From the NCBI GenBank assembly GCA_011620315.1, contig WOZO01000144.1, positions 1 through 37,472 on the forward strand: a stretch of 37,472 nucleotides of DNA. The letters are read 5' to 3'. Source of the DNA: Sideroxydans sp. Its GTDB lineage: Bacteria > Pseudomonadota > Gammaproteobacteria > Burkholderiales > Gallionellaceae. Positions 16,107-25,731 of this stretch are shown piece after piece (within the stretch, counting starts at the first letter, position 1; the number at the start of each line of letters is the position of its first letter). Position numbers and translations under genes: made by a program. The notes under the pieces are model-generated. The model saw nothing but the letters and a program-made list of their open reading frames with translations. It was not told where the DNA came from and did no database searches.

Positions 16107-17315
16107 ATGGACGCAACAAAGAACGCGCAATTGAAAGAAATTTTGGAGTCGGCGTTTAAGCATGCAGCCAGTCAAAATATTTCTTCCCCTATCAATTTGG
16201 CAACGCTTGGCGGCATTATAAAATTCTTGAATAGTGACTTTTCTTTCCGTGATTACGGGCATGAGAAGCTTCGTCCATTATTGGAAGAAATGTCCGATGT
16301 TGTCGAACTAGAAAGAGATGACACCTATGCCATGCCAGTGTACTTCGCGAGCCTAAATAAACACCCCTCTGCTCCAATACCAAAGAGCGCCAGTCAAAAT
16401 CTGACAACAACACGCAGTAATGAAATGTCGCTCCCTCGAAACTTTATTAATGAGGTCAGGGCACCCGCTTCCAAGTGGAAGGAGCTTGTCTCGGATAAAG
16501 CATTATTGGAGGAAAACTGGGGCGACCCAGATGATTTGCCGCTGCTTCGTAATTACATTAACTATACCTATGTCCGGCTATTCAACGAAAAGAAGGTGCT
16601 AGTTAAACAATCTGAAGGTATGCCTGTCATTGCCTTTAATACCGGACTTGTTGACCGGCGCTTTGAACCCATATATGCGCTTCTTCAAAAGAACGCTAAA
16701 ACTGGCGACCCTCTTGTTTGGTTTTTGTCCGGTTTTTGTTGCGCTGGCGAAGACTTTCTAGGTAAACAACTTGTAGATTTATTCAATCCACTCCCGGAGG
16801 CAGCCTACTACCTAGAGAAACAGTCAGACGCAATTTATGACATCAGCGCTGGTGAACCTTATATTGACTGGGAACATGTCATTAAAGAAAACGCAGATCG
16901 CATCCCGGCAGAATTACTTTCACGAACAACTAGGGGGTTTGAGACTAAGAACTGCGAAAACATGAATAAGGGCGAACGCGAAAAGTACAAACAAAGTTTT
17001 GCCGCATATATACGCCAAGATGATTTCGCCTATCGCTCCTTAATTGATGCTTTTAAGAGAGCTGTTGAGCTTGCAATCAAGAAAGTACGGTGGAATTACA
17101 AAACTGCTGTCCCCATCTACTTTCCATCTGAAAATACCGTTAGCCTCTTGCTCCCTTTAAGCTTGCTCTCGGATGGTCGCGTTGACTTGGCTATGGTTGT
17201 CGAGAAGCAGCAATCTGGAAACTATCAAGGACACACGATATACACGCTCGACATGGCATACAGCAATGCTCGGCTTATCGCTCGACCTGAAAGTGCGTGG
17301 TTAAAAGAGCTGTAA
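16107..17315 (+). CDS. LOTUS (OST-HTH) and DUF3825 domain protein
   Basis: The product is 402 aa, with a GGGAG ribosome-binding site eight bases before the ATG. Residues ~8-72 (LKEILESAFKHAAS...LATLGGIIKFLNSDFSFRDYGHEKLRPLLEEMSDVVELERDD) fit an OST-HTH/LOTUS domain, a winged helix known to bind RNA. The C-terminal half fits DUF3825, with its characteristic ending RVDLAMVVEKQQSGNYQGHTIYTLDMAYSNARLIARP. DUF3825 has no established activity; its link to LOTUS suggests RNA-related work. The gene is followed after 26 bp by the Nudix gene on the same strand, so they are likely co-transcribed. Domain recognition is by motif memory, without a search. Confidence 0.8.
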   Translation: MDATKNAQLKEILESAFKHAASQNISSPINLATLGGIIKFLNSDFSFRDYGHEKLRPLLEEMSDVVELERDDTYAMPVYFASLNKHPSAPIPKSASQNLTTTRSNEMSLPRNFINEVRAPASKWKELVSDKALLEENWGDPDDLPLLRNYINYTYVRLFNEKKVLVKQSEGMPVIAFNTGLVDRRFEPIYALLQKNAKTGDPLVWFLSGFCCAGEDFLGKQLVDLFNPLPEAAYYLEKQSDAIYDISAGEPYIDWEHVIKENADRIPAELLSRTTRGFETKNCENMNKGEREKYKQSFAAYIRQDDFAYRSLIDAFKRAVELAIKKVRWNYKTAVPIYFPSENTVSLLLPLSLLSDGRVDLAMVVEKQQSGNYQGHTIYTLDMAYSNARLIARPESAWLKEL

Positions 17316-17341
17316 TCTGTAATCGAAATAAATATTCAAAT

Positions 17342-18970
17342 ATGACTACCGCTAATAATTTAGGGAAACTATTCGATCTGCTTCCATTGCACGCCGAAGA
17401 AGGTCGTCTGCGAAATTCGGTGTCGGAAGATGTCATCATCTCGCAACTCGGCAGTTCTGATTCGGCAACTATCGTGGCGCTTTTTCGGCGCATATTTGAA
17501 AGCTTTTCTCTGCTCGACAAGCATGAGTTGGGCGGGGGTAATTGGGCATTCGTTTCCTTTCCCGCATCATTGATGGCGCGTTCGTTGGTGGCGGCATGGG
17601 CAGTGCCGGGTCAACGATTAGTTGATGAAGGTTATTGGGAAGATGCGGCATTTTCAGAAGATCAGCGCATATTGCTGCATCAACTGGAAGCAGGCAGAAA
17701 TCGCCATCACCCTACAAGCAATGCAATGCCGATCCGCTTTGTACATGTTGCATGGGCACTCATCAGGTTCGGAAATGTTTTTTTGCTGCACCAGCGGGAA
17801 GACAAACTGCGACCAGATGCCAAGCAGTATGTGCTACCCGGTGGGCGCTTACGGCCATCGGATTGTCGAGAAAACCAGCCATCTACCGAGATACTCAAAG
17901 ACTTGTCGTCCGAAAACTCCTGCGTTGCTTCTGCGTCTCTGCCAAATACGCTGATTCGCGAGATTGAAGAAGAGCTTGGCCTGCAAGACGGAATTCATTA
18001 CACATTTGAACCGTGGCGTTCGATCAAGCCCTATTGTGCGGTCGAGGGCGGGGGCAATAAGCACGCTCTGTCACGCTACGAAATCACCTTGTACGCCGTT
18101 AAATTAACTTCACTGGGTGAAACATGCTTGCTGAATCAAATTGTTGCAGATTCTAAACAGTTGCCATTTTTCACTCTTGATGATCTTGTCCAAGGCAAAC
18201 GACCTGATGGGGCTACTGCCTTTATTGATGCGCTGTATCAGGATATGGAAGGGGAATTCGCAGAGCTATTCGATTCGATTCCGGACTCGTCAGGTACGCC
18301 TTACACTTTTGATAAAGCCGAATTGGCAGTTGATTTGCCATCTTGCAGAGATATGCCATTTTTGCGGGGAAAAACAGGGAAGGAGCGCGAAGTTCTGGTC
18401 ACCCTTGATGATTTTGAATGGGAACTCATTTTATTTCTTGGTTGGTGTGCACGGGGTTTTTCGCTGCGCAATGTTAGCGAAGACGTTCTGGTGTTGGGCG
18501 GCGGCTGGGTCAAGTTGCTCAATGTGGATGAGGTCAAAGCAGCCAAGGAAACAGCGCGCAAACTAGAGAAGATGGATTTGCCGATAGTGCAATTTTCTGG
18601 GGACGCATTGAGGCTGGCAATCAAGCCAGAATACACCTATTTTTCTGATCAATTGTTTTCCTACACATATGAGTCTTCAAACAACGAGGGAGGACAGATT
18701 GATTTGTATCTCAAAGAGAAAATAACCCGTTTCGCTGTTCTGTCTGCTCAACAGCACCGTTTAAACGTGCCAAGAAATATTGCGATCGTGATTGAAACGA
18801 TACATGCAGGCATAGACACATCACAGGTTGCAGTTATAAGAAATGCAGAAAAAAGCATACAGAAGCAGAATCTTGATACGGTAACAAAAGAAGTTTCTCG
18901 GATGGGGCTTCGGCGTTTAATAAAAATGCCTAATAACGGAGGGATGTCTATTGTTGCGTTGAATCGATAG
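17342..18970 (+). CDS. Large Nudix-domain protein paired with LOTUS-DUF3825
   Basis: The product is 542 aa from the ATG at 17342; the track GTG at 17297 would overlap the previous gene, and neither start has a strong ribosome-binding site. A Nudix fold occupies about residues 125-250: VHVAWALIRFGNVFLLHQRE, then LPGGRL at ~165-169, and the catalytic helix LIREIEEELGL near 204-214. About two dozen extra residues separate the GG from the REIEEEL helix, so the Nudix box is split by an insertion. The metal-binding REXXEE core is intact, suggesting hydrolysis of a nucleoside-diphosphate-linked substrate. The N-terminal 120 and C-terminal 290 residues are unassigned. Linkage to an RNA-binding protein hints at RNA-cap or modified-nucleotide processing, which is speculation. 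Confidence 0.8.
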   Translation: MTTANNLGKLFDLLPLHAEEGRLRNSVSEDVIISQLGSSDSATIVALFRRIFESFSLLDKHELGGGNWAFVSFPASLMARSLVAAWAVPGQRLVDEGYWEDAAFSEDQRILLHQLEAGRNRHHPTSNAMPIRFVHVAWALIRFGNVFLLHQREDKLRPDAKQYVLPGGRLRPSDCRENQPSTEILKDLSSENSCVASASLPNTLIREIEEELGLQDGIHYTFEPWRSIKPYCAVEGGGNKHALSRYEITLYAVKLTSLGETCLLNQIVADSKQLPFFTLDDLVQGKRPDGATAFIDALYQDMEGEFAELFDSIPDSSGTPYTFDKAELAVDLPSCRDMPFLRGKTGKEREVLVTLDDFEWELILFLGWCARGFSLRNVSEDVLVLGGGWVKLLNVDEVKAAKETARKLEKMDLPIVQFSGDALRLAIKPEYTYFSDQLFSYTYESSNNEGGQIDLYLKEKITRFAVLSAQQHRLNVPRNIAIVIETIHAGIDTSQVAVIRNAEKSIQKQNLDTVTKEVSRMGLRRLIKMPNNGGMSIVALNR

Positions 18971-19018
18971 AAGCTGGTCTTTGTATTTTGTCTTCCATCC
19001 TGTTGTGTCATAGATTCG

Positions 19019-19024
19019 TATAAT
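19019..19024 (+). promoter_or_regulatory. Consensus -10 element TATAAT upstream of aminopeptidase gene
   Basis: A perfect TATAAT lies 31 bp before the ATG, but no good -35 box is found at 16-18 bp spacing. It is a weak to moderate promoter candidate. Confidence 0.5.
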
Positions 19025-19054
19025 CGCGCACTCCATCATTTCTCTAGGTCAAAA

Positions 19055-20488
19055 ATGACACTCGCCAAACTGACTTTTTCGAACACCCTTTCCGTTTCCC
19101 ATCAACTGATCGTTCTTCCTAAGTACAAGGCCCTGCCAAAAGACGCGCCGCACGGCGATCTGCTCGCCGCGGTGCTTAAGCGCCGCGACATGAAGGCGGA
19201 CGAGCTGGTGAAATCGCCGGTGGCGGCGAACGCGGCGGACGGGACGCTGGTGGCGTGGGCGATGCTGGATGATGCCAAGGATACGTTCGCGCAGCAGGTG
19301 CTGGTGCGCAAGGCTTTGCAGTTGTTGCTGGACGAGCAGCCGAAGCAGATCGCTATCGCCGTGTCCGGCGCAACGGCGCAACGCGCGGCCGAGCTGGCAG
19401 TGTACGGCGCATGGGTGAACAGTGCGTTGCTGCCGATGCGCAAGAAGAAGGACGAGCGCAAGCCGCTGCAGAAGATCACGCTGGTCGGCGAGGTGGACAG
19501 GAAGGTGTTCGATGCACTGCGTGCACAGTCCGAAGGAAACCTGCTGAGCCGCGAACTGACCGTGACGGCGCCAAACGAATTGACGCCGGAACTGTATCGT
19601 CAGCGCATCAAGCAGTTGGCGCAGGACAAGGGCTGGAAGCACGAAGAGTTCGACATGAAGAAGCTGCGCAAGCTGGGCGCGGGCGCGTTCGTCGCGGTGG
19701 CGCAGGGCAGCGATCCCGAGGACGCGGCCATCGTGCATCTGTCGTACAAGCACCCGAAGGCGAAACGCACCGTCGCGCTGGTCGGCAAGGGCATCTGCTT
19801 CGACACTGGCGGCCACAACCTGAAGCCGTCGCGCTACATGCACAACATGCACGAGGACATGAACGGTTCGGCGGTGTCGCTCGGCATCCTGCTGGCGGCA
19901 AGCGAACAGAAACTGCCGGTGAACATCGACTGCTGGCTGGCCATCGCGCAGAACCACATCAGCCCCAAGGCCTACAAACAGAACGATATCGTCAAGGCGC
20001 TGAACGGTACGCACATCGAGATCATCCACACCGACGCCGAGGGCCGCATGGTGCTGGCCGACACGCTGACGCTCGCCTCGCGCGCCAAACCGGACTTGAT
20101 GATCGACTTTGCCACGCTCACCGGCAGCATGGCAACCGCGCTGGGCGCGCGCTATTCCGGCGTGTTCGCCAGCAGCGACGAACTGGCGCAGCGCGCAGTG
20201 AACACCGGCAAGCAGACCGGCGAGCGCCTGTGCGCGTTCCCGCAGGACGAGGACTACGAGGCCGAACTCGATTCCAAGGTGGCCGACATCAAACAGTGCA
20301 CGCTGACCGGCGACGCGGATCACATCCTCGCCACGCGCTTCCTCAAGCGTTTCGTGGAGCACGACACGCCGTGGCTGCATGTGGACTTGTCTTCCAGTCG
20401 CTGCGAAGGCGGCTTGGGTATCGTTGCTGGTGAAGTGAACGGCTTCGGTGTGGCGTGGGGGCTTTCTATGCTGAGAGGCGCGATCTGA
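19055..20488 (+). CDS. M17 (leucyl aminopeptidase family) metallopeptidase
   Basis: This 477-aa cytosolic aminopeptidase has the family's two-metal centre. VGKGICFDTGGHNLKPS supplies Lys and Asp, HEDMNGSA supplies a second Asp, and HTDAEGRMVLADTL supplies Asp/Glu plus the active-site Arg. Compared with PepA, the usual ITFDSGG is ICFDTGGHN and NTDAEGR is HTDAEGR, so it belongs to a divergent subgroup whose substrate range may differ. The N-terminal domain is the normal variable half. It likely releases N-terminal residues from peptides. Its stop overlaps the start of the next gene (TGATG), indicating a short operon with the esterase lipoprotein. Confidence 0.9.
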   Translation: MTLAKLTFSNTLSVSHQLIVLPKYKALPKDAPHGDLLAAVLKRRDMKADELVKSPVAANAADGTLVAWAMLDDAKDTFAQQVLVRKALQLLLDEQPKQIAIAVSGATAQRAAELAVYGAWVNSALLPMRKKKDERKPLQKITLVGEVDRKVFDALRAQSEGNLLSRELTVTAPNELTPELYRQRIKQLAQDKGWKHEEFDMKKLRKLGAGAFVAVAQGSDPEDAAIVHLSYKHPKAKRTVALVGKGICFDTGGHNLKPSRYMHNMHEDMNGSAVSLGILLAASEQKLPVNIDCWLAIAQNHISPKAYKQNDIVKALNGTHIEIIHTDAEGRMVLADTLTLASRAKPDLMIDFATLTGSMATALGARYSGVFASSDELAQRAVNTGKQTGERLCAFPQDEDYEAELDSKVADIKQCTLTGDADHILATRFLKRFVEHDTPWLHVDLSSSRCEGGLGIVAGEVNGFGVAWGLSMLRGAI

Positions 20489-21105
20489 TGCCTTATTGGC
20501 TGCTCTGTCTGGCGTTGCTGCTGACTGGTTGCGGCGAAACGGAGAAGTTTCCCGCCTTGCCGCCCGGCAGCGTGGTGCTAGCCTTGGGCGACAGCCTCAC
20601 CGCTGGCGCGGGCGTGACGCCGGAACAGGCTTGGCCGAAGCTGTTGGCGGAAAAGACGGGCTGGCAGGTGATCAACGGCGGCGTGAGCGGCAACACCAGT
20701 GGCGATGCGCTGGCGCGTTTGCCCGATCTGCTGGATGAGCACAGACCGGTGCTGGTGATATTGACGCTGGGCGGCAACGACATGCTGCGTAACCTGCAGG
20801 TACAGGAGATCGAGTCGAATCTCGCAAAGATGATCGTGCAATGCAAAGCGGCGGGCGCGCAGGTCGTGATGCTGGCGACGCCGGAACCCAGCCTGGCGGG
20901 TGCCGTGTTGCGCAATCTCTCGGCACCGGAATTCTATGGCCGGGTGGCGGGTTCCCATCAGGTGCCGCTGGTCGAGGATGCCATCGCCGATGTGCTTTCC
21001 GATCCCCTGCTCAAGGGTGACCAGGTTCATCCGAATGCGGCAGGCCATGCACGGCTGGTCGCGAACATTTTTGAGGCTTTGCGGGATATCGGCTACGCGA
21101 ATTGA
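20488..21105 (+). CDS. tesA: SGNH/GDSL esterase lipoprotein, TesA-like (arylesterase/lysophospholipase)
   Basis: The product is 205 aa from the ATG at 20488, which overlaps the previous stop; the track start at 20455 is inside the aminopeptidase gene. A lipoprotein signal MPYWLLCLALLLTGC places the lipidated Cys at 15. SGNH blocks are clear: LALGDSLTAGAGV (nucleophile Ser36), NGGVSGNTSGD, LGGND and the catalytic Asp/His segment DQVHPNAAGH. Family members hydrolyse acyl-CoA, lysophospholipids or aryl esters in the periplasm. A lipid anchor is slightly unusual, because E. coli TesA has an ordinary cleaved signal peptide. The exact substrate cannot be read from sequence. Confidence 0.9.
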   Translation: MPYWLLCLALLLTGCGETEKFPALPPGSVVLALGDSLTAGAGVTPEQAWPKLLAEKTGWQVINGGVSGNTSGDALARLPDLLDEHRPVLVILTLGGNDMLRNLQVQEIESNLAKMIVQCKAAGAQVVMLATPEPSLAGAVLRNLSAPEFYGRVAGSHQVPLVEDAIADVLSDPLLKGDQVHPNAAGHARLVANIFEALRDIGYAN

Positions 21106-21170
21106 GCGGATCAAGTTAATAGATTGCGGAAGCGGATATTGCCCTGCTAGTATGCCTGCGCGGCAACTTT

Positions 21171-21198
21171 GCTGTAACCGTATCCATATAGTTACAGC
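21171..21198. promoter_or_regulatory. Inverted repeat GCTGTAAC-N12-GTTACAGC upstream of PA2779-family gene
   Basis: Perfect 8-bp arms are separated by 12 bp, ending 30 bp before the ATG. It may be an operator or a leader hairpin. No U-tract follows. Confidence 0.4.
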
Positions 21199-21228
21199 CT
21201 TTATTCAACCTGTTCAGGAGGATTCAAG

Positions 21229-21630
21229 ATGACGATGCAAAATTCCCGTTTCATGCGCTGGACCAGCCGCGTGATGATTGTGCTCATGACGTGCATGGCG
21301 ATGCCGCTGACCGCTTCTGCCGCGATGGTGGAAACCGATGTCATCGTCGATCACGCGCTGGCAGAACAGGGGCGAGCAAAGATCATGGCGCTGGTCAATC
21401 GCGACGATGTGCGCGCCCAGTTGGAGATGCGCGGTGTCACGACCGAGCAGGCGCAGACTCGCGTCGCCGCACTGACCGACGACGAGGCGATGCAGATCTC
21501 GGGCAAGCTGGACCAATTGCCGGCCGGTGGCGACATCCTTGGTACGGCTGTATTCATCTTTATCGTACTGTTGGTGACCGACATTTTGGGTTACACCAAA
21601 GTCTTCCCCTTCACGCGTTCCGTGCGCTGA
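21229..21630 (+). CDS. PA2779-family small membrane protein
   Basis: This 133-aa protein has a signal-like N-terminus (RVMIVLMTCMAMPLTASA) and a conserved helical middle (VRAQLEMRGVTTEQAQTRVAALTDDEAMQISGKLDQLPAGGDIL). A C-terminal membrane helix follows (FIFIVLLVTDILGY), then TKVFPF. This matches the PA2779 family of Pseudomonas and betaproteobacteria, of unknown function. Members are typically encoded directly before a PA2778-family cysteine peptidase, as here with a 6-bp gap. A strong AGGAGG site precedes the ATG. The signal peptide and C-terminal helix suggest a periplasm-facing inner-membrane protein that may be the peptidase's substrate or partner; that role is inference. Confidence 0.85.
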   Translation: MTMQNSRFMRWTSRVMIVLMTCMAMPLTASAAMVETDVIVDHALAEQGRAKIMALVNRDDVRAQLEMRGVTTEQAQTRVAALTDDEAMQISGKLDQLPAGGDILGTAVFIFIVLLVTDILGYTKVFPFTRSVR

Positions 21631-21636
21631 TTTAGA

Positions 21637-22584
21637 TTGTCCAAAACCAATGCCAGCCTGATGGCTGGCATATTCCTTCTCCTTCTCGGGGGATGCAAGA
21701 CGCTCCCGCCTCCGGCTGCATTGTCGAAAGACACCGCAGCCTCATTGCCGCGGCAGGTCGAGCTATTCGATGTGCCGTTCTTCGCGCAGGAGGATTTCCA
21801 GTGCGGGCCAGCCGCGCTGGCGATGGTCATGAAGTATGCGGGCGTCGAGGTGGATACGGAGGTGCTCAAGCCGGAAGTCTATCTGCCGGGACGAGAAGGC
21901 AGCTTGCAGGTCGAGATGTTCGGGGCGGCGCGCCGCCACGGGCTGGTGGCTTATCAAATGTCGCCCGTACTGGGCGAGTTGCTGGAGGAAGTCGCCCGTG
22001 GCACGCCGGTGGTGGTGTTGCAGAATCTGGCGCTGGACTGGTATCCGATCTGGCACTACGCCGTCGTCATCGGTTACGACCTGGACAACAAGGATGTCAT
22101 CCTGCGTTCCGGTCGCGAGCGTCAGCAGCGCATATCCCTTGTGGCATTCGAAAACACTTGGGCGCGCAGTGCGCATTGGGCGATGGTCGCCCTGCCGCCG
22201 GAAAGAGTGCCTTTTACCGCCAAGGAAACGCGTTATATCGCGGCGGTGAATGCATTCGGCAGGGCAGGGCAGTTGCCCGCGTCGCGCACTGCCTACCTGG
22301 CCGCGAAGAAACGCTGGCCGGACAGTCTGGGCGTCAGTATCGCGCTGGGTAATGTCGACTACATGATGAAGCGTATGGACGAGGCAGAGGCCGAGTTCAG
22401 AGCTGCCGTCACTGCCCATCCAGATTCAGTCGCCGCACTGAATAATTTGGCGCAGACACTTTCCGATATGGGGCGCGATGAAGAAGCGCTGGCATATGTA
22501 AAGCGCGCAGAGGAGCTGGGCGGGCCATTGAAGGAAATCGTTTCCTCGACGCGGGCCTCCATTGAACGCAAGCTGCAGCATTGA
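21637..22584 (+). CDS. PA2778-family cysteine peptidase lipoprotein with C-terminal TPR
   Basis: The product is 315 aa. A C39-like papain-fold domain has its nucleophile in AQEDFQCGPAALAMVM (Cys56) and its His in IWHYAVVIGYD. Two TPR-like repeats follow (LGNVDYMMKRMDEAEAEFRAAV; ALNNLAQTLSDMGRDEEALAYVKRAEEL). The N-terminus MSKTNASLMAGIFLLLLGGC is a lipoprotein signal with lipobox LGGC (Cys20). The start is probably TTG at 21637; ATG 21661 is possible but would remove the positively charged n-region. C39 domains usually cleave double-glycine leaders; no such substrate is obvious except the preceding PA2779-family protein, which has PAGGD before its C-terminal helix. Function remains unknown. 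Confidence 0.85.
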   Translation: MSKTNASLMAGIFLLLLGGCKTLPPPAALSKDTAASLPRQVELFDVPFFAQEDFQCGPAALAMVMKYAGVEVDTEVLKPEVYLPGREGSLQVEMFGAARRHGLVAYQMSPVLGELLEEVARGTPVVVLQNLALDWYPIWHYAVVIGYDLDNKDVILRSGRERQQRISLVAFENTWARSAHWAMVALPPERVPFTAKETRYIAAVNAFGRAGQLPASRTAYLAAKKRWPDSLGVSIALGNVDYMMKRMDEAEAEFRAAVTAHPDSVAALNNLAQTLSDMGRDEEALAYVKRAEELGGPLKEIVSSTRASIERKLQH

Positions 22585-22585
22585 T

Positions 22586-22999
22586 TCAAGCTGTCAGCGC
22601 GATCACCAGATAGCGGGCAAACTTCCCCAGCAGCATGAACAGTGCCGCGTGCCAGGGATTCAGGCGCAGCCAGCCCGCGGCCAGACACAACGCATCACCG
22701 ATCAGCGGTAGCCATGCGAGCAGCAATGCTGGTGTGCCGTGTGTTCTTACTTTCTCCACATGCTTGAGTTGCTGTGTCTGCGGCAGCAACCAGCCCATGC
22801 CGAACGAGATCATGCCGCCTATGGTATTGCCCAGTGTGCCGACCAGCAGTGCGGGCCAGAACAGTTCGGGGTGCAGTTTCAGCACGCCGAATAGCACCGC
22901 TTCGGAGCCGCCGGGCAGCAGTGTCGCGGCCAGCAGGCTGCTGATGAACAGGCCCCACAGGCTGAGGTCGCTGGAAAGGTAGGCGGCGAGCGTATCCAT
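22586..22999 (-). CDS. YqaA-family (DedA-like) inner-membrane protein
   Basis: This 137-aa protein has three to four hydrophobic segments and the motif SLLAATLLPGGSEAVLFG, followed by GNTIGGMISFGMGW. Both are typical of the small YqaA branch of the DedA/SNARE-associated family. Larger DedA proteins are linked to lipid-carrier flipping and membrane homeostasis; the role of YqaA is not defined. It converges on the peptidase gene with a 1-bp gap. No clear terminator separates them. Confidence 0.88.
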   Translation of the reverse strand: MDTLAAYLSSDLSLWGLFISSLLAATLLPGGSEAVLFGVLKLHPELFWPALLVGTLGNTIGGMISFGMGWLLPQTQQLKHVEKVRTHGTPALLLAWLPLIGDALCLAAGWLRLNPWHAALFMLLGKFARYLVIALTA

Positions 23000-23075
23000 C
23001 TATGTGGCGGGGCCGGTCACGCAGGCTAACCGTTGTCCGGAGTTTTGCGGTTCGCTGGACGCAGTCTGCTTGCGG

Positions 23076-23833
23076 TCATGACGGGCGCAGGGCGGAGAAT
23101 ATCTTTCGGGCCAAATCGCCGGTGGCTTGCAGCGGGTGGGCGCGAATCTCTTTTTCCTGCTCTGCGATCATCAGATACAGGCCGTCCAGTGCCTTGCGGG
23201 TGATGTAGTCGTCAAGGTGTGCGTCCTGTTCTTTGACCAGTCCGAGCTTTACGCCTTTGTCGGCGAAGCGGTCATATGTTTGGGCAAGGCTGACTTTTTG
23301 CATCGCGCGCACGACGACGGGTTTGAACTTGCCGCTCAGCGCAGTCTCGGTGTTGCGCCGGAAATACTGCGTGGCGGCGTCATCCTTGCCGAGCAGGATG
23401 TCCTTGGCATCGTTCACGGTCATGTTCTTCACGGCCGCGATGAGCAACGACTTGGCTTCCGGAACAGCCGCTTCGGCGGCACGGTTCATCGATGTGATCA
23501 GTTCGTCGGAATACTTGCCCAGATGCAACTTGCGCAGCGCACTGTCCGCCTTTTTTAGATTCTCCGGCAGCGGGATATGCACTTTGGGGTTGCCAAGATA
23601 GCCGTCCGCGCGTGCCAGATCCTTGACGGCGGATTCCGCGCCTTGTATGAGGGCTTGATTGAGACTTTCCGCCTGCTGCTGCGGAGAGTAGGCAGCGAGT
23701 CCCGTGGCTTGGGACGAAGAGGGTGTGGTGGCGGGTTGCTTCAGTCCGTCGATCCTGGACTTGAGGTCGTTCAGGTCGAACGCCGCGACCGGCATGCTCA
23801 GTGTGAGCATGCCGAGCAGCAGGACGCGTCCGA

Positions 23834-23837
<4 letters not shown>
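23076..23837 (-). CDS. DUF4197 domain protein with signal peptide
   Basis: The product is 253 aa from the ATG at 23837, which overlaps the lpdA stop (ATGA). The longer track ORF start at 24113 lies inside lpdA and is rejected. An N-terminal signal (RVLLLGMLTLSMPVAAFD) indicates export. The body matches DUF4197: HIPLPENLKKADSALRKLHLGKYSDELITSMNRAAEAAVPEAKSLL, then NAKDILLG-type and ATQYFRRNTETAL segments. Function is unknown. Coupling to a dihydrolipoyl dehydrogenase gene is probably only transcriptional, since the proteins act in different compartments. Confidence 0.88.
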
Positions 23838-25600
<1,763 letters not shown>

Positions 25601-25614
25601 ATTCTTCCTCTATG

Positions 25615-25731
25615 CCGTCATTCCGGCGAAGGCCGGAATCCAGTTATTTAAATGAGTCCTCGTAATGCGAGGACAAAAACTAATGCATTGTGAATAAAAC
25701 CGCCGGATACCGGCCTGCGCCGGTATGACGG
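25615..25731. repeat. REP/BIME-like inverted pair of palindromes between lpdA and proA
   Basis: The left unit CCGTCATTCCGGCGAAGGCC... (25615-25641) and right unit GGATACCGGCCTGCGCCGGT... (25705-25731) are inverted relatives, each itself palindromic. They flank a small hairpin GTCCTCG-TAATG-CGAGGAC (25656-25674). The right unit abuts the proA stop codon. A similar element lies at 30447-30596. It probably stabilises or terminates the proA transcript. Confidence 0.8.

Larger units (their letters stand above)
14591..18990. other. Accessory island between thyA and the M17 aminopeptidase gene
   Basis: All four genes run on the plus strand and look unlike their neighbours. The DNA is visibly AT-richer: hand counts give 25 of 60 G+C in the line at 16141, against 44 of 60 at 19681. 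The genes are of unknown function or rare architecture. No integrase, tRNA or clean flanking direct repeat was found, so the boundaries are approximate. The 290 bp before the first gene contains only the 19-bp repeat noted separately. Confidence 0.45.

Noticed and set aside
19049-20380. 443-aa minus-strand ORF opposite the M17 aminopeptidase
   Set aside because: It is a shadow of a well-supported gene, with a His/Arg/Leu-rich composition and no motif.
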